Assembly (NCBI GenBank): GCA_938009335.1
Contig: CALLHT010000192.1
Location: forward strand, 1-5,632
Source of the DNA: an uncultured Rhizobiaceae group bacterium
Lineage (GTDB): Bacteria; Pseudomonadota; Alphaproteobacteria; Rhizobiales; Rhizobiaceae
Direction: 5' to 3'
Length of the DNA: 5,632 nt
Made by a program: the position numbers and the translations under genes
Shown: positions 1 to 5,632 of the stretch, one piece after another
Layout: every line of letters starts with the position of its first letter
Numbering within the stretch: the stretch's first letter is position 1
Notes under the pieces: model-generated
The model's input: the letters and a program-made list of their open reading frames with translations, nothing else
The model's database searches: none
Told to the model about the DNA's origin: nothing

Positions 1-2294
1 ACCAACGCCTTTAGCGGCTCACCCAATTCTGTGAACGCACCATTGCCCCTCAATGTTGATAGAAGCAGTGTGACCGGCTCGTAAGCATTATCTACAGTGC
101 GGCGGTATTGCGACCGCGCTGTATTCTCAGCTTTAAGAAGTGCAAGATAGTCTTTGTTGGCCTTTTCCCAATCCGGAGAAATAGTGCCCTCAAGTTCTAC
201 TTTTTCAGCCTCAAATGCAGCAATGCTTTCGTTAATCGGCGCGCGACTTGCTTCAGCCGCATCGTCATTGCCACGAATGCGCTTAAGATCGTTCTGCAGA
301 CCTTTGATTTTTGCATCTATTACGCGCATTTCACGCTGGATAGCGCGCGTTTCAGTATGCAACGGGCGATAATCAGAATTCGCGTCACTTACTGCTTTCT
401 CGGCCGCAAACACTGCATCCAAGAGTTCAGGTGCCTTTTCAGCTTCTTCCGCACCTTTTGCAAAGTCTTTTACAAGGTCCTTTGGTAGTGCCTTTAAATC
501 AAGACCTTGCGCTGTCTTAATTGCAGCCATGATCTTATCGCCGTTCTCAGCAAACTCCTGTCCAACATACTCCTCAACACAATACTGTAATTGTGGAGCA
601 CGTGGCGGCGGAGCAGTTTCAGACAACAAAAGTGCACGGTTAGGAAGATAATTCACAAGTGCCGGATATAGCCCAACGATAACCAATGCAGCCAATTGCA
701 ATCCAATAAAGGCAATCACACCTTTATACATCTGGATGGTCTTAACCGCGGCCGGAGCAACACCCCGCAGATAGAAGAGTGCGAAACCAAATGGCGGCGT
801 GAGGAATGATGTCTGTATGTTCAAACCAATCATGACACCCAACCAAACCGCTGTAATGTTTGCGGATGGGTCAGACAACAGGATCGGTGCTACAATTGGC
901 ACTACCACAACAGCAATCTCGATAAAGTCGAGGAAGAAACCAAGAATAAAGATCACCGCCATCACGATGATAAACTTGGTCCAGAAGCCGCCCGGCAGTC
1001 CTTCAAGAAAGTGCTTCACCAACTCTTCGCCACCAAACGCGCGGAATGCAGCAGTTAGCATGGCTGCACCCAGTAGAATGATAAAAACCAAAGACGTGGT
1101 CTTAGCTGTTTCAATCATTACACCGCGTAACGTGTCTTCAATAACGAAAGCACGCCATCCACTCCAAGCAAGAGCGGAAACCAATGTGAAAACACCAAAC
1201 GCGGCCATATAGATGCCGAACTGGTCAGCTTCTGTTTTGATATTCTTAACATTCGTATCAAAGTTTGAAACGCAGTAAGCGATCAACACAATTGATGCGA
1301 TAGAAATCAACGCAGGCCAATAAGCGCGAGACTGCCCTTCGGTTAGACGGTATCCGGCCATGATCAAAGCGCCAGAAGCGCCAATCGCTCCTGCCTGGTT
1401 TACCGTTGCAATACCCGAAATGATTGAGCCTAGTACGAGAAAGATCAGTGCAAGTGGCGGAACAAGCGTCAGAACAACTTTCTTCCAGAACTGCAGATCG
1501 AAATCACCGCCATATCGCACAGCTGGCGCAGATGCAGGACGAAGAAATGCAAAAACCAAGATGTAGAGCATATACAGCAAAACAAGCACGATACCGGGCA
1601 CGAAAGCACCCAGGAACATCTCACCTGCACTGGTTGAACTCACATCAAAGATACTCGGCATGGAAAGTTCGCCGGTGTTATCTTTATGAAGCGTTTTACG
1701 CAATGTGCCAGCTTGGTCGGCGGAACCCGCCAATTGGTCGGCAAGAATAATCAGAACAATCGACGGCGGGATAATCTGCCCCAACGTTCCCGACGCCGCG
1801 ATGGTACCCGTAGCGAGAGACGGAGAATAGTTGTTACGGAGCATCGCAGGCAGCGAGATAAGTCCCATGGCAACAACCGTCGCACCAACAATACCGGTTG
1901 TTGCAGCAAGCAGTGCGCCCACAAACACAACAGAAATGCCCAAACCACCTGGGACCGGGCCGAACAATTGCGCCATGGTTATCAACAAATCTTCAGCAAT
2001 TTTCGAACGCTGAAGCATTATGCCCATAAAAATGAACAGTGGAATCGCAATAAGCGTGTCCCGTTCGGGAACCCAATAGACCCCTCGTAGGTTATTCACC
2101 CCCGCAGTGAGCCACTGTGACGGCCCACCAGAATGGAAAAACGCGTCTGTGCTGCCAGCAAAAAGCCAGCCTGACAAAGCAGCCAATGCGATGGTGATTA
2201 TCGCAGCGCCTGGAAGCGCAAAAGCAACGGGATAACCGGCACCCAAAGCATACGCCATGACCACCATAAGAATAAGAAGGAAGAACAATTCCAT
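1..2294 (-). CDS. dctM: TRAP transporter large permease DctM (FcbT3-like), 3' end outside window
   Basis: This is the large membrane subunit of a TRAP transporter, which carries the transport path and uses an ion gradient to import the solute delivered by DctP. One frame is open from ATG at 2294 to the left edge: 764 complete codons and no stop. Many hydrophobic segments lie between residues 2 and 548. Family signatures are visible: GGLGISVVFVGALLAATTG around 116-134, the GTLGQIIPPS stretch at 169-178, and NIQTSFLTPPFGFALFYLRG at 492-511. An ordinary DctM is about 425 residues. Here the core is longer, with a polar insert near 190-225 and extra hydrophobic segments around 325-380, which fits the mannitol/chloroaromatic (FcbT3) branch as I recall it. 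After residue 548 a hydrophilic, charged, probably partly coiled-coil extension continues past the window edge. The start is supported by AGGAG nine bases upstream. It is the last visible gene of dctP-dctQ-dctM. The family call is very sure; the substrate is not. Confidence 0.95.
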   Translation of the reverse strand, partial: MELFFLLILMVVMAYALGAGYPVAFALPGAAIITIALAALSGWLFAGSTDAFFHSGGPSQWLTAGVNNLRGVYWVPERDTLIAIPLFIFMGIMLQRSKIAEDLLITMAQLFGPVPGGLGISVVFVGALLAATTGIVGATVVAMGLISLPAMLRNNYSPSLATGTIAASGTLGQIIPPSIVLIILADQLAGSADQAGTLRKTLHKDNTGELSMPSIFDVSSTSAGEMFLGAFVPGIVLVLLYMLYILVFAFLRPASAPAVRYGGDFDLQFWKKVVLTLVPPLALIFLVLGSIISGIATVNQAGAIGASGALIMAGYRLTEGQSRAYWPALISIASIVLIAYCVSNFDTNVKNIKTEADQFGIYMAAFGVFTLVSALAWSGWRAFVIEDTLRGVMIETAKTTSLVFIILLGAAMLTAAFRAFGGEELVKHFLEGLPGGFWTKFIIVMAVIFILGFFLDFIEIAVVVVPIVAPILLSDPSANITAVWLGVMIGLNIQTSFLTPPFGFALFYLRGVAPAAVKTIQMYKGVIAFIGLQLAALVIVGLYPALVNYLPNRALLLSETAPPPRAPQLQYCVEEYVGQEFAENGDKIMAAIKTAQGLDLKALPKDLVKDFAKGAEEAEKAPELLDAVFAAEKAVSDANSDYRPLHTETRAIQREMRVIDAKIKGLQNDLKRIRGNDDAAEASRAPINESIAAFEAEKVELEGTISPDWEKANKDYLALLKAENTARSQYRRTVDNAYEPVTLLLSTLRGNGAFTELGEPLKAL

Positions 2295-2303
2295 GATCAA
2301 GCG

Positions 2304-2308
2304 CTCCT
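2304..2308 (-). promoter_or_regulatory. dctM ribosome binding site overlapping the dctQ stop codon
   Basis: On the minus strand AGGAG lies nine bases before the dctM ATG. Its first two bases are also the last two of the dctQ TAG stop (2309-2307). Ribosomes finishing dctQ would therefore sit on the dctM start site, which favours translational coupling and matched amounts of the two membrane subunits. The motif and spacing are seen; the coupling is inferred. Confidence 0.75.
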
Positions 2309-3278
2309 AGTGCGAAATTGCAGCGACTTCGCGCTTACCGGCTTCCTGGCGATAGTCTGCCATAGCCTCAAATAGATAACTTACGAATTGGATCAGCATC
2401 GTAATTGCGAACACTCCTAGGAATGCTGCCATCTGATACTTCACAAACATGCCCACAGAACCTGTCTGCGTAACCTCAAAATTCGCGACTGGGCTGTTTA
2501 TGATCGACGTTTTACCATCAAATCCAATGTAAATGATGACCCAGCAGGTCGACATCCCAAGCAAAATGGTTCCAACCGCATTAATGTATCCACGGGTCTT
2601 CTCTTCGAACCCCGCATAGAATACGTCAACGCGAACATGCCCCTCTTCAAACAGGGTATAAGCGGATGAGAAAAGGAACAAGGCTGCATACCAGTAGCGC
2701 ACAAGGTCTGCCATAAATGCTTGTTCGTATGAAAAGATAAAACGTGACAACACGATGAGTAGCTCAGCTCCCACAATCAGTAGGGCAAGCCACATGAAAC
2801 CAAGTGTCCGGGTAAATGCCGCAACGATGAAGCCTAGAATAATGAGCGGGACGTGAACGTAGGCGCCAATAAATTGAGGCCGTACCATCTCTTTCACCAG
2901 GCCGTCCGACATGAAGTATCCGGCTAGGTTTTCGGTTCTCAGGAACGCGATGGTCATGTCTACAACACCGACAAAAAGAACAGCCCAGAAGCAGGCGCGG
3001 ACAAGGTAGACGTTGAAATTGTGTATCAGAAGAGCGTCTTCACGCAGAGGCTTGTTTCGCGACCCCATAACGTAAAAAAGACCAAGACCAATCGCCACTG
3101 CATAAAGCAGAAGCATGATCGGGTTTCCGCTTGTTACGGTTGGAACTTTATAGCCAACATTTAGAAAATTAGCGATTAAGAAGGCACCAAGGACTGTAAG
3201 AGTGAGCCAGCCAAACGTGCGCACGAATAAAGCAGGCTTAACAGCACTACGTGCAGAATCTTGCGGTTCCCCAGTCAT
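2307..3278 (-). CDS. dctQ: TRAP transporter small permease DctQ with extra N-terminal membrane region
   Basis: This is the small membrane subunit, which partners DctM in the TRAP permease and helps dock the binding protein. The protein has 323 residues, clearly longer than the usual 160-220 for DctQ. The DctQ core sits in the C-terminal half, about residues 160-305. It includes the typical short polar stretch EEGHVRVDVFYAGFEEKTR at 211-229 between hydrophobic helices, and later helices around 231-252 and 282-303. The N-terminal half adds about four more hydrophobic segments (roughly 19-41, 53-71, 89-112 and 134-156), followed by one near 159-183. The ATG at 3278 is the best start: hydrophobic sequence begins soon after it, and no better in-frame site with a ribosome site is evident upstream. 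Its Shine-Dalgarno is only a G-run. It lies 94 bases downstream of dctP, past a terminator, and 12 bases upstream of dctM. The extended form resembles the FcbT2-type small subunits, from memory. Confidence 0.93.
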   Translation of the reverse strand: MTGEPQDSARSAVKPALFVRTFGWLTLTVLGAFLIANFLNVGYKVPTVTSGNPIMLLLYAVAIGLGLFYVMGSRNKPLREDALLIHNFNVYLVRACFWAVLFVGVVDMTIAFLRTENLAGYFMSDGLVKEMVRPQFIGAYVHVPLIILGFIVAAFTRTLGFMWLALLIVGAELLIVLSRFIFSYEQAFMADLVRYWYAALFLFSSAYTLFEEGHVRVDVFYAGFEEKTRGYINAVGTILLGMSTCWVIIYIGFDGKTSIINSPVANFEVTQTGSVGMFVKYQMAAFLGVFAITMLIQFVSYLFEAMADYRQEAGKREVAAISH

Positions 3279-3282
3279 AGAG

Positions 3283-3287
3283 CCCCC
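3283..3287 (-). promoter_or_regulatory. weak G-run ribosome binding site of dctQ
   Basis: The only Shine-Dalgarno-like sequence before dctQ on the minus strand is GGGGG, four bases from the ATG. This is short of a proper AGGAGG match and closer than usual. It contrasts with the strong sites of dctP and dctM and would fit lower synthesis of the permease than of the binding protein. Confidence 0.4.
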
Positions 3288-3326
3288 ATGTGTTTTCCGA
3301 ATTTAGGAATCGATTTCTGTAGAGAT

Positions 3327-3359
3327 AAAAAAACCGGCGAAACAGAAAGTCTCGCCGGT
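3327..3359 (-). terminator. intrinsic terminator between dctP and dctQM
   Basis: Read on the minus strand, the stem ACCGGCGA (3359-3352) pairs perfectly with TCGCCGGT (3340-3333) around an 11-base loop. The last T of the stem and the bases that follow give a run of seven T (3333-3327). This is a classic rho-independent terminator 14 bases after the dctP stop codon. Because dctQ and dctM follow on the same strand and I see no convincing promoter in the 94-base gap, it probably acts as a partial terminator. It would give much dctP mRNA and less read-through into dctQM. The hairpin may also protect the 3' end of the dctP transcript. Confidence 0.85.
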
Positions 3360-3372
3360 CTTTGATTTGGTT

Positions 3373-4461
3373 TTAGCCGAGGCCTAGAACGCGGTTACGC
3401 TGGTTCACGAATGTGCCCTCAAACTGGGCCATTGTGCCACCAATCTCACGAAGGCTCTTCTGGAACGCATCGTCGATTTCTGCAGCAAGTGCTGAGTGAC
3501 CGCGTGTTTCTTCAAACACTTCCTCAGCAGCCTCGCCCATTGCATCCCATACGTCGTCGTTAAACGCACGAACCTGAACACCATGGTCGTTGATCAGACG
3601 CTGCATGTACTCACCGTTTAGAGCCATTGCTTCTTCGAACTGAGCAGCGTGCTCTTCGTTACAGCAAGCTTCGATAACAGCGCGCTCGTAGTCTGTAAGA
3701 CCGTCGTAGAACGCTTTGTTCATGCCGAATGCAAGTCCACCACCTGGCTCATGCATACCACCGGTGTAGTAGAACTTGGCAGCTTCGTAGAACTTCATGA
3801 AGAAGTCATTGTATGGACCAACCCATTCAGTCGCTTCAATCGCACCAGAAACAAGGTTTTCATAAATCTGACCGCCTGGAAGTGACACTGTTGATGCGCC
3901 AAGCTTGGAAAGCACTGAACCACCAAGACCAGGAATACGCATTTTCAGACCTTTAAAGTCATCCGCAGATTCAATCTCTTTGTTGAACCAGCCACCAGCC
4001 TGTGTACCGGTAGCACCACAAGTCAGTGCTTTAAGACCGAACTCGCCTGAGATTTTATCCCAAAGCTCTTGGCCGCCACCGAACTTGATCCACGCGTTCC
4101 ACTCAACAGTAGTCATACCAAATGGTACTGATGTGAAATATGCGAAGCCAGGGTGCTTACCAACCCAGTAATAGTCAGCAGCGATATAGGCTTGTGAGTT
4201 ACCTGAAGCAACTTCATCAAACACATCAAAAGCACCAACGCGCTCACCAGCAGCAAAATACTGCACATTGATTGCACCATTAGAAACTTCATTGATCCGT
4301 GCTGCCAAACGCTGCGCAGAAACACCAAGACCCGGGAAATCACGAGGCCATGTTGAAACAATAACCAACTCTTTTGCTGATTGCGCAATCGCTGGGGCTG
4401 CAAGCGTAGCAGATGCTGCACCTGTTACGGCAGCACCAGTTAGAAACTTACGTCTATCCAT
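3373..4461 (-). CDS. dctP: TRAP solute-binding protein DctP, TakP-like (2-oxoacid or related acid)
   Basis: This is the periplasmic binding protein that captures the substrate and passes it to DctQM. It has 362 residues, the normal length. The N-terminus MDRRKFL followed by an Ala-rich hydrophobic stretch and AIA at 24-26 looks like a twin-arginine (Tat) signal, with cleavage likely near 26/27. The mature part resembles TakP of Rhodobacter sphaeroides. Matching features include TGTQAGGWF at 151-159, LKMRIPG at 172-178 and ATEWVGPYND at 210-219. Q154, R175, E212 and W213 line up with residues I recall as binding the carboxylate ligand and sodium in TakP. The likely ligand is therefore a 2-oxoacid such as pyruvate, or another small monocarboxylate; this is inferred by similarity and related proteins bind other acids. 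The start is fixed by GGAGGAG nine bases upstream and by the signal peptide. It is the first gene of the transporter unit, followed by a terminator. Confidence 0.95.
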   Translation of the reverse strand: MDRRKFLTGAAVTGAASATLAAPAIAQSAKELVIVSTWPRDFPGLGVSAQRLAARINEVSNGAINVQYFAAGERVGAFDVFDEVASGNSQAYIAADYYWVGKHPGFAYFTSVPFGMTTVEWNAWIKFGGGQELWDKISGEFGLKALTCGATGTQAGGWFNKEIESADDFKGLKMRIPGLGGSVLSKLGASTVSLPGGQIYENLVSGAIEATEWVGPYNDFFMKFYEAAKFYYTGGMHEPGGGLAFGMNKAFYDGLTDYERAVIEACCNEEHAAQFEEAMALNGEYMQRLINDHGVQVRAFNDDVWDAMGEAAEEVFEETRGHSALAAEIDDAFQKSLREIGGTMAQFEGTFVNQRNRVLGLG

Positions 4462-4470
4462 ATTGGATAA

Positions 4471-4477
4471 CTCCTCC
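4471..4477 (-). promoter_or_regulatory. strong dctP ribosome binding site
   Basis: GGAGGAG on the minus strand, nine bases before the dctP ATG, is a near-consensus Shine-Dalgarno sequence at good spacing. It fixes the start at 4461 and fits high expression of the binding protein. Confidence 0.85.
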
Positions 4478-4553
4478 GTATGTAGTTAATGCACCGGCGC
4501 AAGTGCTCCGATGCTTCATGAGAAAACAGAAACTGATTGAGAGTTCCTCCCCT

Positions 4554-4561
4554 CACCTCCT
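4554..4561 (-). promoter_or_regulatory. unused consensus Shine-Dalgarno sequence in the dctP leader
   Basis: AGGAGGTG on the minus strand, about 92 bases upstream of the dctP ATG and followed by the purine run AGGGGAGGA, is complementary to the 3' end of 16S rRNA. No ATG, GTG or TTG lies at a workable 5-12 base distance downstream. It could be a ribosome standby site, a pairing or protein site in the leader, or chance purine richness. The sequence match is certain; the role is unknown. Confidence 0.35.
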
Positions 4562-4577
4562 GTGATAGGGAGTAGAC

Positions 4578-4606
4578 GTCATATTAGCAATTAGTGCAAG
4601 TACCAA
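4578..4606 (-). promoter_or_regulatory. possible sigma70-type dctP promoter
   Basis: On the minus strand TTGGTA (4606-4601) and TATGAC (4583-4578) are separated by 17 bases. Each matches four of six consensus positions. Transcription would start near 4571, giving a leader of about 110 bases. I looked for a sigma54 -24/-12 element (GG-N10-GC), which is common before dct genes, and did not find a good one on this strand. The match is modest, and alphaproteobacterial promoters are hard to call by eye. Confidence 0.3.
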
Positions 4607-4611
4607 AGTTA

Positions 4612-4627
4612 TCAGTATTTCTACTGA
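4612..4627. repeat. perfect 6-bp inverted repeat, candidate operator
   Basis: TCAGTA and TACTGA form a perfect dyad with a four-base spacer (TTTC). It lies directly upstream of the putative dctP -35 box and about 75 bases before the kinase start. Its size and position suit a dimeric regulator acting on one or both divergent genes. A 6-bp dyad can also occur by chance in a 239-base AT-rich region. Confidence 0.3.
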
Positions 4628-4639
4628 ACTAAATTGCTC

Positions 4640-4678
4640 CACCTTTACCATTTCCACCTCGCACGATACCTTTCACCT
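4640..4678. repeat. cluster of short CACCT/ACCTTT repeats upstream of the kinase
   Basis: CACCT occurs at 4640, 4655 and 4674 within 39 bases, twice as part of a wider CACCTTTACC or ACCTTTCACC word. One more copy is at 4554. The strand is strongly pyrimidine-biased here. This could be a set of regulator contact sites or simple low-complexity sequence; no known operator is recognised. Confidence 0.25.
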
Positions 4679-4689
4679 AATATAAAAAC

Positions 4690-4693
4690 AGGA
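4690..4693 (+). promoter_or_regulatory. ribosome binding site of the histidine kinase
   Basis: AGGA sits seven bases before the ATG at 4701. It is short but well spaced and supports that start. The AT-rich stretch TAATATAAAAA just upstream could hold a -10 element, but I see no convincing -35 partner. Confidence 0.5.
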
Positions 4694-4700
4694 CAAGCCT

Positions 4701-5632
4701 ATGTCATTTAGAGCAAAACTCCTCGCTGTTACGATTCTGCCAATCATACTAATTTCTGTTGCAGCCCTTTGGCTCATTGATGCGCAATCGCAGCGCCTTG
4801 CCGCTTCACAAGGAAAAGTGGTTGAAGAGATGATCCGCCAATCCAAGCGTGAGGAACTTGAAAACTACGTGAAACTTGCCCGAGCTGCCGTCGACCCATT
4901 TTATCAATGGGATTACGTATCGAGGCTTCAAGCTCAAAAGCAGGTCGCAGATATGATCACTAATATGACATTTGGCGATGATGAATATTTTTTTGTGTCA
5001 AAAAGCAACGGCAAACCCTTGGACAATCCGCTCTTATCAGAGTTACAGGAAGACAAAGTGTTTCAATCTTATGCATCGGAACTTGAACTCTTAACAAAAG
5101 GCTTTCTTGAAACAGATTATCGCCAAGGTGAATTTTATCAGTACACATGGATGAAGCCATCAACGGGACAACGCGCAGAGAAAATCGGCATGTCTGTGTA
5201 TTTGGAAAATTGGGATTGGGTTATCGCTTCCGGCCTTTACACTGATGACATTGCCGCACAAATTGGTCAAGTTCAGCAACAGTTGGATGAAAACCTCGCA
5301 CAAACTAGGTGGGTGTTGTTGGCCATGGCCGCAGGCGCAATCGCGCTTACCAGTATATTGTTAGCTTTTGTGAGATTTTCTGAGCAAAAATTTGCAGATA
5401 CCCGTCTTAAAGAATTGGCGCGGGAGATTGTGGATACACAGGAAAATGAGCGTAAACGTGTATCAACAGAACTACATGATGGGATATCTCAAATGCTGGT
5501 TTCCGCGCGATATAGTCTGGACATCGCAAATGAGAATGCAAAACGATCTCCAAAAATCCGAGAGCCTATCCAGAAATCGATGGAGACAATCTCTACAGCA
5601 ATCCATGAGATCAGACGAATTTCGATGGCGCT
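4701..5632 (+). CDS. Cache-domain sensor histidine kinase, HisKA_3 (NarL-partner) type, 3' end outside window
   Basis: This is a membrane-bound sensor kinase, with 310 complete codons seen and the frame open to the window end. Residues 7-26 form a first membrane helix. Residues about 40-190 form a periplasmic single Cache domain, shown by ENYVKLARAAVDPFY at 54-68, DDEYFFVSKSNG at 93-104, and the closing pattern WDWVIASGLYTDDI at 171-184. A second membrane helix spans about 204-224. A cytoplasmic helix then leads to ENERKRVSTELHDGISQML at 248-266, where H259 is the expected phosphoacceptor of the HisKA_3 dimerisation domain. The ATP-binding domain would follow beyond the edge. Such Cache domains often sense small organic acids, and kinases of this class normally phosphorylate LuxR/NarL-type response regulators. 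The divergent position next to a TRAP operon suggests it controls uptake of the same ligand; this is inference. The start at 4701 is supported by AGGA and by the typical short charged N-terminus before the helix. Confidence 0.92.
   Translation, partial: MSFRAKLLAVTILPIILISVAALWLIDAQSQRLAASQGKVVEEMIRQSKREELENYVKLARAAVDPFYQWDYVSRLQAQKQVADMITNMTFGDDEYFFVSKSNGKPLDNPLLSELQEDKVFQSYASELELLTKGFLETDYRQGEFYQYTWMKPSTGQRAEKIGMSVYLENWDWVIASGLYTDDIAAQIGQVQQQLDENLAQTRWVLLAMAAGAIALTSILLAFVRFSEQKFADTRLKELAREIVDTQENERKRVSTELHDGISQMLVSARYSLDIANENAKRSPKIREPIQKSMETISTAIHEIRRISMA

Noticed and set aside
1751..1948. A 65-codon minus-strand frame inside dctM
   Set aside because: It is an alternative frame of dctM, Arg- and Leu-rich, with no independent support.
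108..2090. Several plus-strand open frames (for example 799-1212, 1424-1750 and 1686-2090)
   Set aside because: They lie antisense to the dctM frame, which is open for 764 codons with clear TRAP motifs. Their translations are low-complexity and resemble no family.
2498..2776. A 92-codon minus-strand frame inside dctQ
   Set aside because: It is out of frame with the DctQ domain coding sequence and shows no recognisable features.
3275..3289. A four-codon frame (ATG at 3289) whose TGA overlaps the dctQ ATG
   Set aside because: It is too short and has no ribosome site, so it is most likely chance.
3649..4489. Open frames overlapping dctP on both strands (3649-3885, 3905-4171, 4268-4489 plus; 4113-4421 minus)
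   Set aside because: They shadow the well-supported dctP frame. None has a convincing ribosome site or family motif.
4490..4507. A GCAC/GTGC hairpin in the dctP leader
   Set aside because: It has only four paired bases and a loop of about eight, too weak to call a structure.
4480..4700. A sigma54 promoter, expected by analogy with DctB/DctD-controlled dct genes
   Set aside because: No GG-N10-GC element with good flanking consensus was found on the minus strand. The nearest candidate (GG at 4604, GC at 4588) has the wrong spacing.
4960..5163. A 67-codon minus-strand frame inside the kinase gene
   Set aside because: It is antisense to the Cache domain coding sequence and lacks family resemblance.

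Overview
The window holds four protein-coding genes, two of them cut by the window edges. It is a complete tripartite ATP-independent periplasmic (TRAP) transporter locus with a divergently transcribed sensor kinase. On the minus strand the order is dctP (solute-binding protein, 3373-4461), dctQ (small permease, 2307-3278) and dctM (large permease, from 2294 running off the left edge). On the plus strand a Cache-domain histidine kinase starts at 4701 and runs off the right edge. I see no RNA genes, mobile elements, CRISPR arrays or prophage traces.

Organism: the Tat-type signal on DctP, its close resemblance to TakP of Rhodobacter, the FcbT/TakP-type TRAP architecture and the moderate GC content suggest an alphaproteobacterium, perhaps marine. 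This is an inference from gene family and style. No phylogenetic marker gene is present.

Layout: 1-2294 is the dctM coding region, open in one frame throughout, with a transporter core of about 548 residues and a hydrophilic, helix-rich C-terminal extension of at least 216 residues. Its Shine-Dalgarno site overlaps the dctQ stop codon, so dctQ and dctM look translationally linked. The 94-base gap between dctP and dctQ carries a clear intrinsic terminator, a plausible way to make the periplasmic binding protein in excess over the membrane subunits. The 239-base divergent region 4462-4700 holds a strong dctP ribosome site, a possible dctP promoter, a perfect 6-bp inverted repeat, an unused consensus Shine-Dalgarno sequence and several CACCT repeats.

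How the genes work together: DctP should bind an organic acid in the periplasm, probably a 2-oxoacid or similar monocarboxylate judging from TakP-like residues. It would deliver the ligand to the DctQ-DctM membrane complex, which imports it with an ion gradient. The divergent kinase has a periplasmic Cache sensor and a NarL-partner (HisKA_3) phosphoacceptor helix. It is a good candidate for sensing the same or a related acid and controlling the locus through a LuxR/NarL-type response regulator that would lie beyond the right edge. That link is inferred from position only.
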